Counted from the stretch's first letter, positions 16,982 to 24,262 are shown. The stretch is 35,525 nucleotides of DNA from Comamonadaceae bacterium (GCA_027491035.1 JAIXWZ010000083.1:1-35525), one strand, 5' to 3'. The notes: a model not told the origin generated them from the letters alone. Made by a program: numbers and translations.

Positions 16982-16990
16982 TTGTGTACA
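16982..16990 (+). promoter_or_regulatory. Second copy of the TTGTGTACA box, candidate operator of the FAD monooxygenase operon
   Basis: The 9-mer TTGTGTACA lies 30 bases before the ATG of the monooxygenase and 152 bases from the identical box in the regulator promoter. A TTAGAT at 17001-17006 may be the -10, which would place the box just upstream of it. The -35 is not clear. The matching pair in a divergent promoter is the main evidence that the neighbouring GntR protein binds here. Confidence 0.45.
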
Positions 16991-17020
16991 GTTGGCCGTC
17001 TTAGATTGGAGCCTCAATTG

Positions 17021-18214
17021 ATGAAACCGCATATCTTGATCGCCGGAGCCGGCCCCGTAGGCATGGTCAGCGCACTGGTCCTGGGCAAAGCTGGCATCGC
17101 CGTCACCTTGCTCGAGGGCGCGCCGGGTTTGAGCATGGACCTCAGGGCCTCGACCTTTCATCCGCCGACGCTCGATATGCTGGCGCGCTACGGCCTGTCG
17201 CAGACCATCATTCCCCAGGGATTGGTTGCGCGCTACACCCAGCAGCGCGACCGCAGCGAGGGGGTGATCGCCGAGTTCGACATGGATCTGCTCAAGAACG
17301 ACACCGAGCACCCCTTTCGGCTGCAGTGCGAGCAGTGGAAGCTGACCGAGGCCATCAAAGACCAACTGGCCCAGCTGCCCCACGTCAAGATCCTGTTTAA
17401 CGCCAAGGTCGAGTCGGTCAGTCAAACCGCCGACAAGGTGCAGCTGGTGGCCCAGCAAGAGGGCGAGAGCCTGCGCCTGGAGGGCGATTATTTGATCGGT
17501 GCCGACGGCGCCTGGAGTGCGGTGCGCCGCAGTGTGGGCATCGAGTTCGAGGGCTACACCTATCCCGAGCGCTTCCTGGTGATCTCCACCGACTTCGAGT
17601 ACGCCAATCACCTGCCCAAGCTGTCTTATGTGAACTACTGCTCAGACCCCAAAGAGTGGTGCGTGCTGCTGCGCGTGCCCACTCTCTGGCGCGTGCTGTT
17701 TCCCACCCGCCCCGAGGAGAGCGACGAGGAGGTGCTCACCGACGAGGCGGTGCAAGCGCGTTTGCAAAACCTGCTGGCGCAGCCACAGCCCTACAAGACC
17801 ATCCACCGCACCCTCTACAAGGTGCACCAGCGGGTGGCCAAAGAGTTCCGTCGGGGCCGCGTGCTGCTGGCCGGCGACTCGGCCCACATCAACAATCCGC
17901 TGGGCGGCATGGGCATGAACGGCGGTGTGCACGACGCCTTCAACCTGTCTGAAAAACTGCTGGCCGTGATCCAGCAGGGGCAAGATGTGAGCCTGCTCGA
18001 CCGCTATGAGCGCCAGCGCCGCACCATCGCCATTGAATACATCAATGCCAGCACGGCGCGCAACAAGGCTGAAATTGAAGAGCGCGACCCGGTGCAGCGC
18101 AAGAAGACGCAAGACGCCCTGCGGGCCACCGCTGCCGACCCGGCAGCAGCGCGTGCTTATCTGCGCAAATCGTCCATGCTCGACGCCCTGACCCGGGCCG
18201 AGGCCATCGCATGA
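17021..18214 (+). CDS. FAD-dependent monooxygenase, class A flavoprotein (PHBH/MHPCO fold)
   Basis: 397 residues from the ATG at 17021, with GGAG upstream; an earlier TTG would lie inside the operator. The dinucleotide motif is IAGAGPVGMVSALVLGKAG (near residue 7), the middle motif is GADGAWSAVRR and the FAD ribityl motif is GRVLLAGDSAHINNPLGGMG. Length and motifs fit single-component flavin hydroxylases such as p-hydroxybenzoate, 6-hydroxynicotinate or methylhydroxypyridinecarboxylate oxygenases, which hydroxylate or open aromatic rings using NAD(P)H and O2. It is the first gene of the four-gene plus-strand unit, and its stop overlaps the next start (ATGA). The following amide- and acid-processing enzymes make an N-heteroaromatic substrate attractive, but this is inference. 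Confidence 0.9.
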   Translation: MKPHILIAGAGPVGMVSALVLGKAGIAVTLLEGAPGLSMDLRASTFHPPTLDMLARYGLSQTIIPQGLVARYTQQRDRSEGVIAEFDMDLLKNDTEHPFRLQCEQWKLTEAIKDQLAQLPHVKILFNAKVESVSQTADKVQLVAQQEGESLRLEGDYLIGADGAWSAVRRSVGIEFEGYTYPERFLVISTDFEYANHLPKLSYVNYCSDPKEWCVLLRVPTLWRVLFPTRPEESDEEVLTDEAVQARLQNLLAQPQPYKTIHRTLYKVHQRVAKEFRRGRVLLAGDSAHINNPLGGMGMNGGVHDAFNLSEKLLAVIQQGQDVSLLDRYERQRRTIAIEYINASTARNKAEIEERDPVQRKKTQDALRATAADPAAARAYLRKSSMLDALTRAEAIA

Positions 18215-19119
18215 GCGACAAAATCGTTCGCGGCATCTCCCGCGTCAGCCACGCCGAGCGCCGCGCGCAACTGGCCGCTCGCCTTCGCGAAAAGCGCCTC
18301 CTGTCGGCCCCCGGTGTTTTTGAAATGGTGTCGGCCAAGATTGCCGATCGCATGGGCTTTGAGGCGCTCTACATGACCGGCTACGGCACGGTGGCCTCTT
18401 ACCTGGGCCTGCCCGATGCGGGCCTGGCCAGCTACTCTGACATGGTCAACCGGGTGCAGCAGTTCGCCAGCATCACCGCCACGCCCATGATCTGCGACGG
18501 CGACACCGGCTACGGCGGCCTGCTCAATGTGATGCACACGGTGCGTGGCTATGAGGCCGCAGGCGCTTGCGCGATTCAGCTCGAAGACCAGGAATTCCCC
18601 AAGAAATGCGGCCACATGCTGGGCCGGCGCGTCATCGACGCGCAGGCCATGGCCGACAAGATCCGGGTGGCCGTTGAAAGCCGCAGCGACCCCAACTTTC
18701 TCATCATTGCCCGCACCGATGCGCGCACCACCCATGGCCTGGACGAGGCCCTGCGGCGCGCTGAAATGTATGCCCGCGCCGGTGCCGATTTGCTGTTTGT
18801 CGAAAGCCCCGAGTCGGTCGAAGAAATGGCCCGCATCGGCAAGACCTTTGACCTGCCCCTGGTGGCCAATATGGTTGAGGGCGGCCGCACGCCGGTGCTC
18901 AGCCGGCAAGAGTTGCAGTCGTTGGGCTACCGCCTGGCCATCTTTCCGGCCGCTGCCTTTTTGGCAGCCGGCGCCGCCTTCGAAGGGGTGTACCGCACCA
19001 TACAGGAAAACGGCTCGACCGTGGGGGCCAGCACGCCGCTGTACGAGTTCCAGAAGTTCTCTGAACTGATGGGCTTTGACTGGGTGGCGCAATTTGACAG
19101 CGAACATTCGCAAAACTGA
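18211..19119 (+). CDS. Isocitrate lyase/PEP mutase family protein (methylisocitrate or dimethylmalate lyase-like)
   Basis: 302 residues with the TIM-barrel landmarks of the superfamily: LLSAPGVFEMVSAKIADRMGF, the metal-binding DGDTGYGG (D96, D98) and KKCGH (residues 131-135), whose Cys is the catalytic base of true lyases. The lyase Cys argues for C-C bond cleavage (as in methylisocitrate or 2,3-dimethylmalate lyase) rather than phosphonate chemistry. It should split a substituted malate/isocitrate-type acid into a keto acid such as pyruvate and a dicarboxylate or carboxylate. It is coupled to the monooxygenase by a 4-base overlap and lies 16 bases before the cysteine hydrolase. The exact acid is unknown. 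Confidence 0.9.
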   Translation: MSDKIVRGISRVSHAERRAQLAARLREKRLLSAPGVFEMVSAKIADRMGFEALYMTGYGTVASYLGLPDAGLASYSDMVNRVQQFASITATPMICDGDTGYGGLLNVMHTVRGYEAAGACAIQLEDQEFPKKCGHMLGRRVIDAQAMADKIRVAVESRSDPNFLIIARTDARTTHGLDEALRRAEMYARAGADLLFVESPESVEEMARIGKTFDLPLVANMVEGGRTPVLSRQELQSLGYRLAIFPAAAFLAAGAAFEGVYRTIQENGSTVGASTPLYEFQKFSELMGFDWVAQFDSEHSQN

Positions 19120-19135
19120 GCAGGAGGGCGCGATC

Positions 19136-19756
19136 ATGGACAAACACGCCATCTACAAGCACCAAGGCTTGGGCGGCACCTCCGGCATTGGCCGGCGCTG
19201 CGCCTTGGTGCTGGTTGATTTCGTCAATGGTTTTGTCGACTTTGACCAACTCGGCGGCCCGCACATCCTGGATGCGGCCAACGCCACCGTGCCCTTGCTC
19301 GCGCATTTTCGGGCGCAGCAACTGCCTATCGCGCACACCCGGGTGGTGTTCGCAGACGATGGCTCTAACCACAACGTCTTTGCCCTGCGCGTGCCGCCGC
19401 TGCAAAAGCTCACCGAAACCGCGCCAGGCTCGCAGATCGTGCCGCAGCTGACGCCGCAGCCCGGCGAGTGGGTGATCCGCAAGCAGTCGGCCTCGGCCTT
19501 TTTTGAAACCGGCCTGGCCGGCTGGCTGCTGCAGCGTGGGGTGGACACCGCAGTGATTGTGGGCTGCACCACCAGCGGCTGCGTGCGCGCCAGCGTGGTC
19601 GACAGCCTGCAGCACAACCTGCGCACCGTGGTCATCAGCGACTGCGTGGGCGACCGCGCCATCGAGCCGCACGAGGCCAATTTGTTTGACATGCAGCAGA
19701 AATATGCGGACGTGATGACCCGCGACGAGTTCATCGCACAACACACTAGGAGCTGA
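19136..19756 (+). CDS. Cysteine hydrolase, N-carbamoylsarcosine amidase/maleamate amidase-like
   Basis: 206 residues from the ATG at 19136, with AGGAGGG upstream. The triad is D28 (VLVDFVNGF), K116 (VIRKQSAS) and C149 in GCTTSGCVRASVVDS. That last motif with the downstream GDRAIEPHEANLFDMQQKY is characteristic of N-carbamoylsarcosine amidohydrolase and is also seen in maleamate amidohydrolases of nicotinate degradation. It should release ammonia (or carbamate) from an amide in the cytoplasm. It sits between the lyase and a maleate-isomerase-like gene, an order reminiscent of the last steps of nicotinate catabolism, although the other nic genes are absent. It is a different subfamily from the RutB-like hydrolase at 7480-8178. 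Confidence 0.9.
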   Translation: MDKHAIYKHQGLGGTSGIGRRCALVLVDFVNGFVDFDQLGGPHILDAANATVPLLAHFRAQQLPIAHTRVVFADDGSNHNVFALRVPPLQKLTETAPGSQIVPQLTPQPGEWVIRKQSASAFFETGLAGWLLQRGVDTAVIVGCTTSGCVRASVVDSLQHNLRTVVISDCVGDRAIEPHEANLFDMQQKYADVMTRDEFIAQHTRS

Positions 19757-19759
19757 CAC

Positions 19760-20503
19760 ATGGCCGACCACCTGGGCTACCGACAAAAATTTGGCGTTCT
19801 CGGACCGTCGACCAACACCATCGTCCAGCCCGACTTTGACGACCTGCGCCCGGTTGGCGTGACCAACCACTACAGCCGCATTGCGATTCCGAACAACCCG
19901 GTCAATGACAACGAGAGCTTTCTCAAGCTGGTTGACAACATCAACAAGGCCACGCTCGATGCCATTGATGTGCTGCGCACCTGCGAGATGGACTACATGA
20001 TCATGGGCATGTCGGCAGCGACCTTCTGGAATGGCCGTGAGGGGGCCGCGCAGTACATCAAGATGATGGAAGACCGTGCTCAGGTCAAGGTCAGCTGCGG
20101 CTCCTTTGGCACCGAGGCGGCGCTCAACCTCTACAAGGCCAAACGCATCGCCTTCTTGTCACCTTACTTTGAAGTGGCCAACAAGGAGGTGCGGCGTTTC
20201 TACAGCGACTGCGGCTTTACCGTGGTGCGCGACATCTGCCTAGAGCGGCCCAGCCCCGTACAGATTGCCCACACCACCGACGAAATCTGCCGCCAGACCC
20301 TTAAAAAGCTCGACGGCGACGATGTCGATGCCATTGTGCAGGTCGGCACCAACCTGTCGATGATTCGCCTGGCCGCCGCAGCCGAAGTCTTTCTGGGCAA
20401 GCCGGTGATCGCCATCAACACCGCCACCTACTGGCACGCGCTGCGCGCGCAGGGCATCAACGACAAGGTGGCAGGGTTTGGCAACTTGATGGAATGCCAT
20501 TGA
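19760..20503 (+). CDS. Arylmalonate decarboxylase/maleate isomerase-like protein (Asp/Glu racemase superfamily)
   Basis: 247 residues, start 3 bases after the preceding stop with AGGAG upstream. The fold is recognisable from KFGVLGPSTNTIVQPDFDDL, IMGMSAATFWNG, LSPYFEVANKEVRRFY and the GKPVIAINTATYWHALR end. From recalled family alignments, arylmalonate decarboxylase has one catalytic Cys in its second half and maleate isomerase and racemases have two. Here the first position is G83 (GMSAATFW) and the second is G196 (QVGTNLS), so both are glycine. Y136 matches a conserved active-site Tyr. The protein may therefore catalyse decarboxylation, isomerisation or hydration by another mechanism. It closes the four-gene operon. 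Confidence 0.82.
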   Translation: MADHLGYRQKFGVLGPSTNTIVQPDFDDLRPVGVTNHYSRIAIPNNPVNDNESFLKLVDNINKATLDAIDVLRTCEMDYMIMGMSAATFWNGREGAAQYIKMMEDRAQVKVSCGSFGTEAALNLYKAKRIAFLSPYFEVANKEVRRFYSDCGFTVVRDICLERPSPVQIAHTTDEICRQTLKKLDGDDVDAIVQVGTNLSMIRLAAAAEVFLGKPVIAINTATYWHALRAQGINDKVAGFGNLMECH

Positions 20504-20548
20504 AGGCGGTCGTCCTGCTCTGCGCAGGGTCGGCTCACTGCGTGAACA

Positions 20549-20911
20549 TCAAGACTTGAGGGCGGTCTGTTGGGGCTTGATGCCCAACACCTTGCACAGC
20601 GCCCGCTCAATCTCGGCCAAGTCGGTTTCACCCATGCTGCAGACATAGCCGGCCAGCCGGGTCTTGTCGATGGCCCTGATGTGTTCTGTTCGCACTTTCG
20701 AACTGGCGCTGACTGAGGGCGTTGCAACCAGCAGCGGGAATACTGGTGGCGTGTCTGTGGTTGTCAGCGGCAAGACCACCACGGTGCGGCGGTGGTCATT
20801 GACCTCCCTGACCGACAGCACCACGCAGGGGCGGCGCTTGGCCATCTCCGATCCGCGACCTGGGTCCAGTTGCACCCAATGGACCTCTCCGCGCAGGATG
20901 CTCGCTGTCAT
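20549..20911 (-). CDS. MazF/PemK-family toxin (endoribonuclease)
   Basis: 120 residues. The N terminus RGEVHWVQLDPGRGSEMAKRRPCVVLS has the MazF landmarks (G-E-V/I-W, D-P-x-x-G-x-E, the RP(C)VVLS strand), and VVVLPLTTTDTP is the following conserved segment. Family members cut mRNA at short motifs. The start overlaps the antitoxin stop by 4 bases (ATGA), the normal antitoxin-first order. The gene converges with the plus-strand AMDase-like gene across a 45-base gap. The toxin is full length with no sign of decay. Confidence 0.9.
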   Translation of the reverse strand: MTASILRGEVHWVQLDPGRGSEMAKRRPCVVLSVREVNDHRRTVVVLPLTTTDTPPVFPLLVATPSVSASSKVRTEHIRAIDKTRLAGYVCSMGETDLAEIERALCKVLGIKPQQTALKS

Positions 20912-21231
20912 TTGGCTTGCCGATTCAGGCTTTGGGCTTTGACCCGACGGCCACTTTGAGCGTCCAGCTCTTCTAGGAAGCGCTTTTCGTCAAATTCGCC
21001 CCAAGCGGCATCGCCATCGAGCGCCAGCCACTGGCTGTCGTCGACGACTTGCCCCAGTTCGAGCGAGGACAGGCGCATGGCCGCCTCTTGAAGTTCACGG
21101 CTTTCGCGGTCCAGCTCGACCCGCACCAAATCCACAACAAACTGGTTGCGTTTGCGTGGAGGGGTGTGCGCCGCAAGTCGCTGGGCCAAGTCTTGCGGCA
21201 GGCGAAGGGTGATTTGCTGAAATGATCTCAT
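20908..21231 (-). CDS. Antitoxin of the MazF-type module (ribbon-helix-helix)
   Basis: 107 residues. The N terminus FQQITLRLPQDLAQRLAAHT followed by KRNQFVVDLVRVELDRES has the ribbon-helix-helix pattern: a short strand with alternating residues and two helices. The C-terminal half is acidic (DGDAAWGEFDEKRFLEEL) and should wrap and neutralise the toxin. It precedes the toxin with a 4-base overlap. The promoter directly upstream carries inverted repeats, as expected for autoregulation. It is longer than a typical MazE, but toxin neighbourhood and DNA-binding pattern make the role clear. Confidence 0.85.
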   Translation of the reverse strand: MRSFQQITLRLPQDLAQRLAAHTPPRKRNQFVVDLVRVELDRESRELQEAAMRLSSLELGQVVDDSQWLALDGDAAWGEFDEKRFLEELDAQSGRRVKAQSLNRQAK

Positions 21232-21241
21232 GGTGTCTTGA

Positions 21242-21288
21242 AGATATCATAATATATCGAATGATATCTATGAGTTGTCAAGATATCA
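21242..21288 (-). promoter_or_regulatory. Promoter and palindromic operator of the toxin-antitoxin operon
   Basis: AGATATCAT (21242-21250) and ATGATATCT (21261-21269) form a perfect 9-base inverted repeat with a 10-base spacer. A third partial site, AGATATCA, is at 21281-21288. On the minus strand TTGACA (21276-21281) is a perfect -35, and TATATT (21251-21256), inside the repeat spacer, is a good -10 at 19 bases. Antitoxin binding would cover the -10. The rest of the gap up to the GNAT gene (21289-21484) shows no clear gene or signal. Confidence 0.7.
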
Positions 21289-21484
21289 ATGTGGCCAACC
21301 ATGTGCTCCCCGACGGGCACTTCAAACTCCCCCGCCCGTGCCGGCCTGCGAGGTGGCGCAGTCCCATGTCGCCCGGGGCGCCCGAAATTTGTCTCACCAA
21401 GGGGAGCCACTTCTCGCCTCATGCGCCGGCTGCTTGAGTGACCTGCTATCGGAGTGACTGCCTCGGGATATCCTTAGACAGACC

Positions 21485-21940
21485 ATGCAAATCCAACCAG
21501 ACGACCCCTCCCGCCCCGACGTCTTGGCTCTTTTAGAGGAGCACCTGCGCCACATGCACGAGTTGTCCCCGCCCGAGAGCGTTCATGCCTTGGACGTTTC
21601 GGCGCTCCAAAGGCCTGAGATCACTTTTTGGTCGGTTCGCCAAGAAGGCCTGCTCCTGGGCTGTGGCGCGCTCAAGGAGCTCGACCGCTCGCATGGCGAG
21701 GTCAAGTCGATGCGAACGCCGCAATCGCTGCGGCGTCGCGGGGCCGGGCGGGCAGTGCTGGCGCACATCATTGAAGAGGCTCGCCGACGTGGTTACCGGC
21801 GTTTGAGCCTGGAGACAGGGTCGGTGCAAGCCTTTCGCCCGGCGTGGTGCCTCTATGAGAGCTTCGGATTCATCCACTGCACCGCCTTTGCCGACTACAA
21901 GCCCGATCCTTACAGCGTCTTCATGACGCTCAAGTTGTAG
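21485..21940 (+). CDS. GNAT-family N-acetyltransferase
   Basis: 151 residues. The acetyl-CoA binding motif A is visible as VKSMRTPQSLRRRGAGRAVL (about residues 76-95, with R-R-x-G-x-G), followed by the LAHIIEEARRRGYRRLSLETG helix-strand pair and the late YESFGFIHC motif B. It resembles the YsnE-type small acetyltransferases, which acetylate small amines or auxin-like compounds in a few studied cases. No Shine-Dalgarno sequence is obvious. It is not linked by spacing to a neighbour: the toxin-antitoxin genes face away and mnmC is convergent. The substrate is unknown. Confidence 0.88.
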   Translation: MQIQPDDPSRPDVLALLEEHLRHMHELSPPESVHALDVSALQRPEITFWSVRQEGLLLGCGALKELDRSHGEVKSMRTPQSLRRRGAGRAVLAHIIEEARRRGYRRLSLETGSVQAFRPAWCLYESFGFIHCTAFADYKPDPYSVFMTLKL

Positions 21941-21972
21941 TCTGTGCCGCCTATATCTGGCCAAAGGCCGCA

Positions 21973-21997
21973 TCGCGCCGGGGCGGCGCTCCTACAG
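21973..21997 (-). repeat. REP-like palindromic element
   Basis: On the minus strand the sequence reads CTGTAGGAGC, GCCGCCCCGGC, GCGA: a GTAGGAGC head with a GC palindrome (GCGCC and GGCGC arms) and a CGCGA tail. This layout is that of the GTAGGAGCG-type REP sequences common in pseudomonads, xanthomonads and some betaproteobacteria. It lies in the convergent gap between the GNAT gene and mnmC, the usual place for REPs. Only one copy is seen in this window. Confidence 0.5.
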
Positions 21998-22049
21998 CTC
22001 GCTGGCCGCACGCGGGCCGTGAAGTCGGCATCTCGAGCTTGTACAGGCC

Positions 22050-23936
22050 TCAACCCGCCTTTTTAATCACCCGCCCCGCCCACACCGCCTGCGCCAATCG
22101 GCCCTCGACCGGCAGCGGTTCGTCGTGCAGCCAGGCAGCGATCAGTTCGGCAGCCAGGGCGGTGCCGGCCAGACCGCGCGAGCCGTAGGCGGTGCTCAGC
22201 CACAGGCCGGGCCAGCGGCTCTCGTCGAGCGGGCCGATCAGGGGCAGGTGGTCTTTGTAGGCCAGGCGAAGGCCGACCCATGCTTGCGTCTGCCGCATCG
22301 CCAGGCTCTTGGCCGTTGCGGGCAGCAGCCGCTCGAGCTTGCGCAGGTTCTCGGCGTGGCTTTGCGCGCTCGGCTGCAGCCCGGTTTGGTCTCGCTCGAA
22401 GCTCGCACCCAATTGCCAGCACAGCTGCCCCTGGGCGTTGGTAAAGCGGGGCACCAGATGGCCGTGGCCGTTGACCGGTACCGCCGGCAGCACGTCATCG
22501 GCTTGCACGGGCGCCCACGACACCTGACCGCGCAGGATTTGCGTGCCCTCAAGCCCCAAGCCGACCGAGGCCAGCAGACGCATGCAGTCGCTGGCGTTGG
22601 CCAGCACCAGCAAATCGCCGCGGCCCAATTCCCCTCCGGTGGCGTCCAGCGCCAGCCATTGGCCGTCCTGGCGCTGCAGTTGCTCGACCCTTGAGGTGCC
22701 GACGCACTGCGGCTCCAGGCCTGCTTGTTGGAGCCAGGCCTCCACCAGCGCCGCAGGCCGTATCCAGCCGCCGCTGGCGTGCCAGATCGCGCGGTGCTCG
22801 CACTGCGGCTCCCCGTCTGGCATTGCCTCCGCGCTTTGGCTCCAGAAGCGGCCGGCTTCGGGCCAGGCCGCGGGCAGGGCGCCGGTGGCATCCCACCGTT
22901 TCTGCAGCACGCCGCAGGCGCTGTAGTCGACATCGGCGCGCAGCAGCCGACGGGCCTCGGACCAGGTGCTGCGCACACCGGCGCGGCTCCAGCGCGACAG
23001 GAGGCCGTCATCGGGCGAGACATGGGGGGCAAGCATTGCCACCGGCAGGCCCGAGGCACCGGCCGAGGGCCGATCGGCTTCGAGCAGGCTGATTTGCCAG
23101 CCTCTGCGCCCAAGGCTGGCGGCCACGGCCGATCCGGCCAGGCCCGCACCAATGACCAAGGCGCGGCCTGGCGCACCTGCTGCACGCTCTGCACGCTCTG
23201 CAGGCTCTGCAGGCCGGCTGCGGGCGCTCTGGCGCGGCTGCCAGGCGGGCTGGTAGCGGGCCCGCAGCTGATGGCGTTTGGGCGCCAGGCCCTCGACCTT
23301 GCGCACCTCAAAGCCGCTTTCGGCCAGCGCATCGACCACGCTGCGCGCCACGCACCAGCTCGCCAGCGAGCTGCCGCGTCGGCAGCGGCGGCCGATGGCG
23401 CGCAGCAGCTCGGGGCTCCACATCTGGGGGTTTCGCTCGGGCGCAAAGCCGTCGAGGTAGATGCTGTCAAACTGCCCGTCGATCGTGCGCAGCATGCGCT
23501 CGGCCGAACCGATCAGCAGCGTCAAGAGCACCCGCCCACCCTCGAAAGACAGCCGGTGCACGCCGGGCAGCAGGCCCTCGAAGCCCCGGGCCAGTTGCTC
23601 GGCCAAAGGCATCAGGTCGGGGTGGGGCTGACAGGCTTGCAAAAGGTCGGCAGGGCTGACCGCAAAGGCCTCTGTGGCGGTGTAGTGCAACAGGGCAGGG
23701 CGCTGCGCATCTTGCCGCCAGCCTTGCCAGCTGACCAGAAAGTTCAGGCCCAGGCCGAAGCCGTTTTCAAGAATGCGCCACTGCGGCTGACTTTGCCAAG
23801 CCTGGGGCAGGCCGCAGCCGGCAAAAAACACCTGCTCGGCCTGCGACAGGCCGTGCCCGACGCTGCTGCGGTAGCGGTCCTCAAAGCGCGGGCTGGCCGG
23901 GGTGCCGTCTTCCAGCCAGGCCACCGGCTCGGCCAT
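22050..23936 (-). CDS. mnmC: Bifunctional tRNA 5-methylaminomethyl-2-thiouridine biosynthesis protein MnmC
   Basis: 628 residues, the usual length for the fused enzyme. The N-terminal part (about 1-235) is the SAM-dependent methyltransferase: WRILENGFGLGLNFLVSW is the SAM site and IYLDGFAPERNPQMWSPELL is a hallmark of MnmC. The C-terminal part starts at LVIGAGLAGSAVAASLGRRG (FAD motif) and includes GLPVAMLAPHVSPDD and the final YGSRGLAGTALAAELIA. Together they convert cmnm5s2U to nm5s2U and then mnm5s2U at the tRNA wobble position. The linker carries a short repeated Ala-Glu-Arg stretch coded by a 9-base tandem repeat. It lies 12 bases downstream of yggX. Housekeeping gene. Confidence 0.95.
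   Translation of the reverse strand: MAEPVAWLEDGTPASPRFEDRYRSSVGHGLSQAEQVFFAGCGLPQAWQSQPQWRILENGFGLGLNFLVSWQGWRQDAQRPALLHYTATEAFAVSPADLLQACQPHPDLMPLAEQLARGFEGLLPGVHRLSFEGGRVLLTLLIGSAERMLRTIDGQFDSIYLDGFAPERNPQMWSPELLRAIGRRCRRGSSLASWCVARSVVDALAESGFEVRKVEGLAPKRHQLRARYQPAWQPRQSARSRPAEPAERAERAAGAPGRALVIGAGLAGSAVAASLGRRGWQISLLEADRPSAGASGLPVAMLAPHVSPDDGLLSRWSRAGVRSTWSEARRLLRADVDYSACGVLQKRWDATGALPAAWPEAGRFWSQSAEAMPDGEPQCEHRAIWHASGGWIRPAALVEAWLQQAGLEPQCVGTSRVEQLQRQDGQWLALDATGGELGRGDLLVLANASDCMRLLASVGLGLEGTQILRGQVSWAPVQADDVLPAVPVNGHGHLVPRFTNAQGQLCWQLGASFERDQTGLQPSAQSHAENLRKLERLLPATAKSLAMRQTQAWVGLRLAYKDHLPLIGPLDESRWPGLWLSTAYGSRGLAGTALAAELIAAWLHDEPLPVEGRLAQAVWAGRVIKKAG
23181..23216 (+). repeat. 9-base tandem repeat in the MnmC inter-domain linker
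   Basis: Four units in a row: TGCACGCTC, TGCACGCTC, TGCAGGCTC, TGCAGGCCG. They lie inside mnmC and encode the Ala/Glu/Arg/Pro-rich linker between the methyltransferase and oxidase halves. Since the unit is a multiple of three, copy changes keep the frame. Confidence 0.7.
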
Positions 23937-23948
23937 TGCGCCGCCGAC

Positions 23949-24224
23949 TCAGGACTGGGGCGGCGGCACGTAGCCGGCGACTGCGTCGGCGCCTTCGCCA
24001 AAGAAGTGCTTTTCCATTTGGCGGGCCAGGTACTGGCGGGCCCGCGCATCGGCCAGGTTGAGGCGGTTTTCATTGACCAGCATGGTCTGCTGCTTGAGCC
24101 ATTCGGCCCAGGCGGGCTTGCTCACCTCGGCCCAGATGCGCTGGCCCAGGGGCCCGGGGTAGGGCGGACGGTCCAGGCCTTCTGCTTCGCGGCCGAGCTT
24201 GATGCAATTGACAGTGCGTGCCAT
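23949..24224 (-). CDS. yggX: YggX-type Fe(II)/Fe-S trafficking protein
   Basis: 91 residues, the standard length. The conserved start [19 protein letters not shown] includes the single family cysteine. [31 protein letters not shown] and EKHFFG are the remaining landmarks. It helps protect or repair iron-sulfur clusters under oxidative stress, acting in the cytoplasm. It is upstream of mnmC by 12 bases, probably in one transcript. There is nothing unusual in the sequence. Confidence 0.95.
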   Translation of the reverse strand: MARTVNCIKLGREAEGLDRPPYPGPLGQRIWAEVSKPAWAEWLKQQTMLVNENRLNLADARARQYLARQMEKHFFGEGADAVAGYVPPPQS

Positions 24225-24256
24225 GGGGTGTGCTTTGTTGGGATTGACGAGGTTGT

Positions 24257-24262
24257 ATTTTA
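24257..24262 (-). promoter_or_regulatory. Possible -10 box for yggX-mnmC
   Basis: TAAAAT on the minus strand, 32 bases before the yggX ATG, stands out as AT-rich in a GC-rich 63-base gap. No convincing -35 is seen at 16-18 bases, so the call is weak. Confidence 0.3.

Noticed and set aside
17021-20503. A complete nicotinate (nic) degradation operon
   Set aside because: A flavin hydroxylase, a maleamate-amidase-like and a maleate-isomerase-like gene are present, but nicotinate hydroxylase, the 2,5-dihydroxypyridine dioxygenase and a clear deformylase are absent, and the isomerase-like protein lacks its cysteines.
20514-20528. Hairpin CCTGC-TCTGC-GCAGG after the AMDase-like gene as a terminator
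   Set aside because: The stem is only 5 base pairs and no T run follows on either strand.
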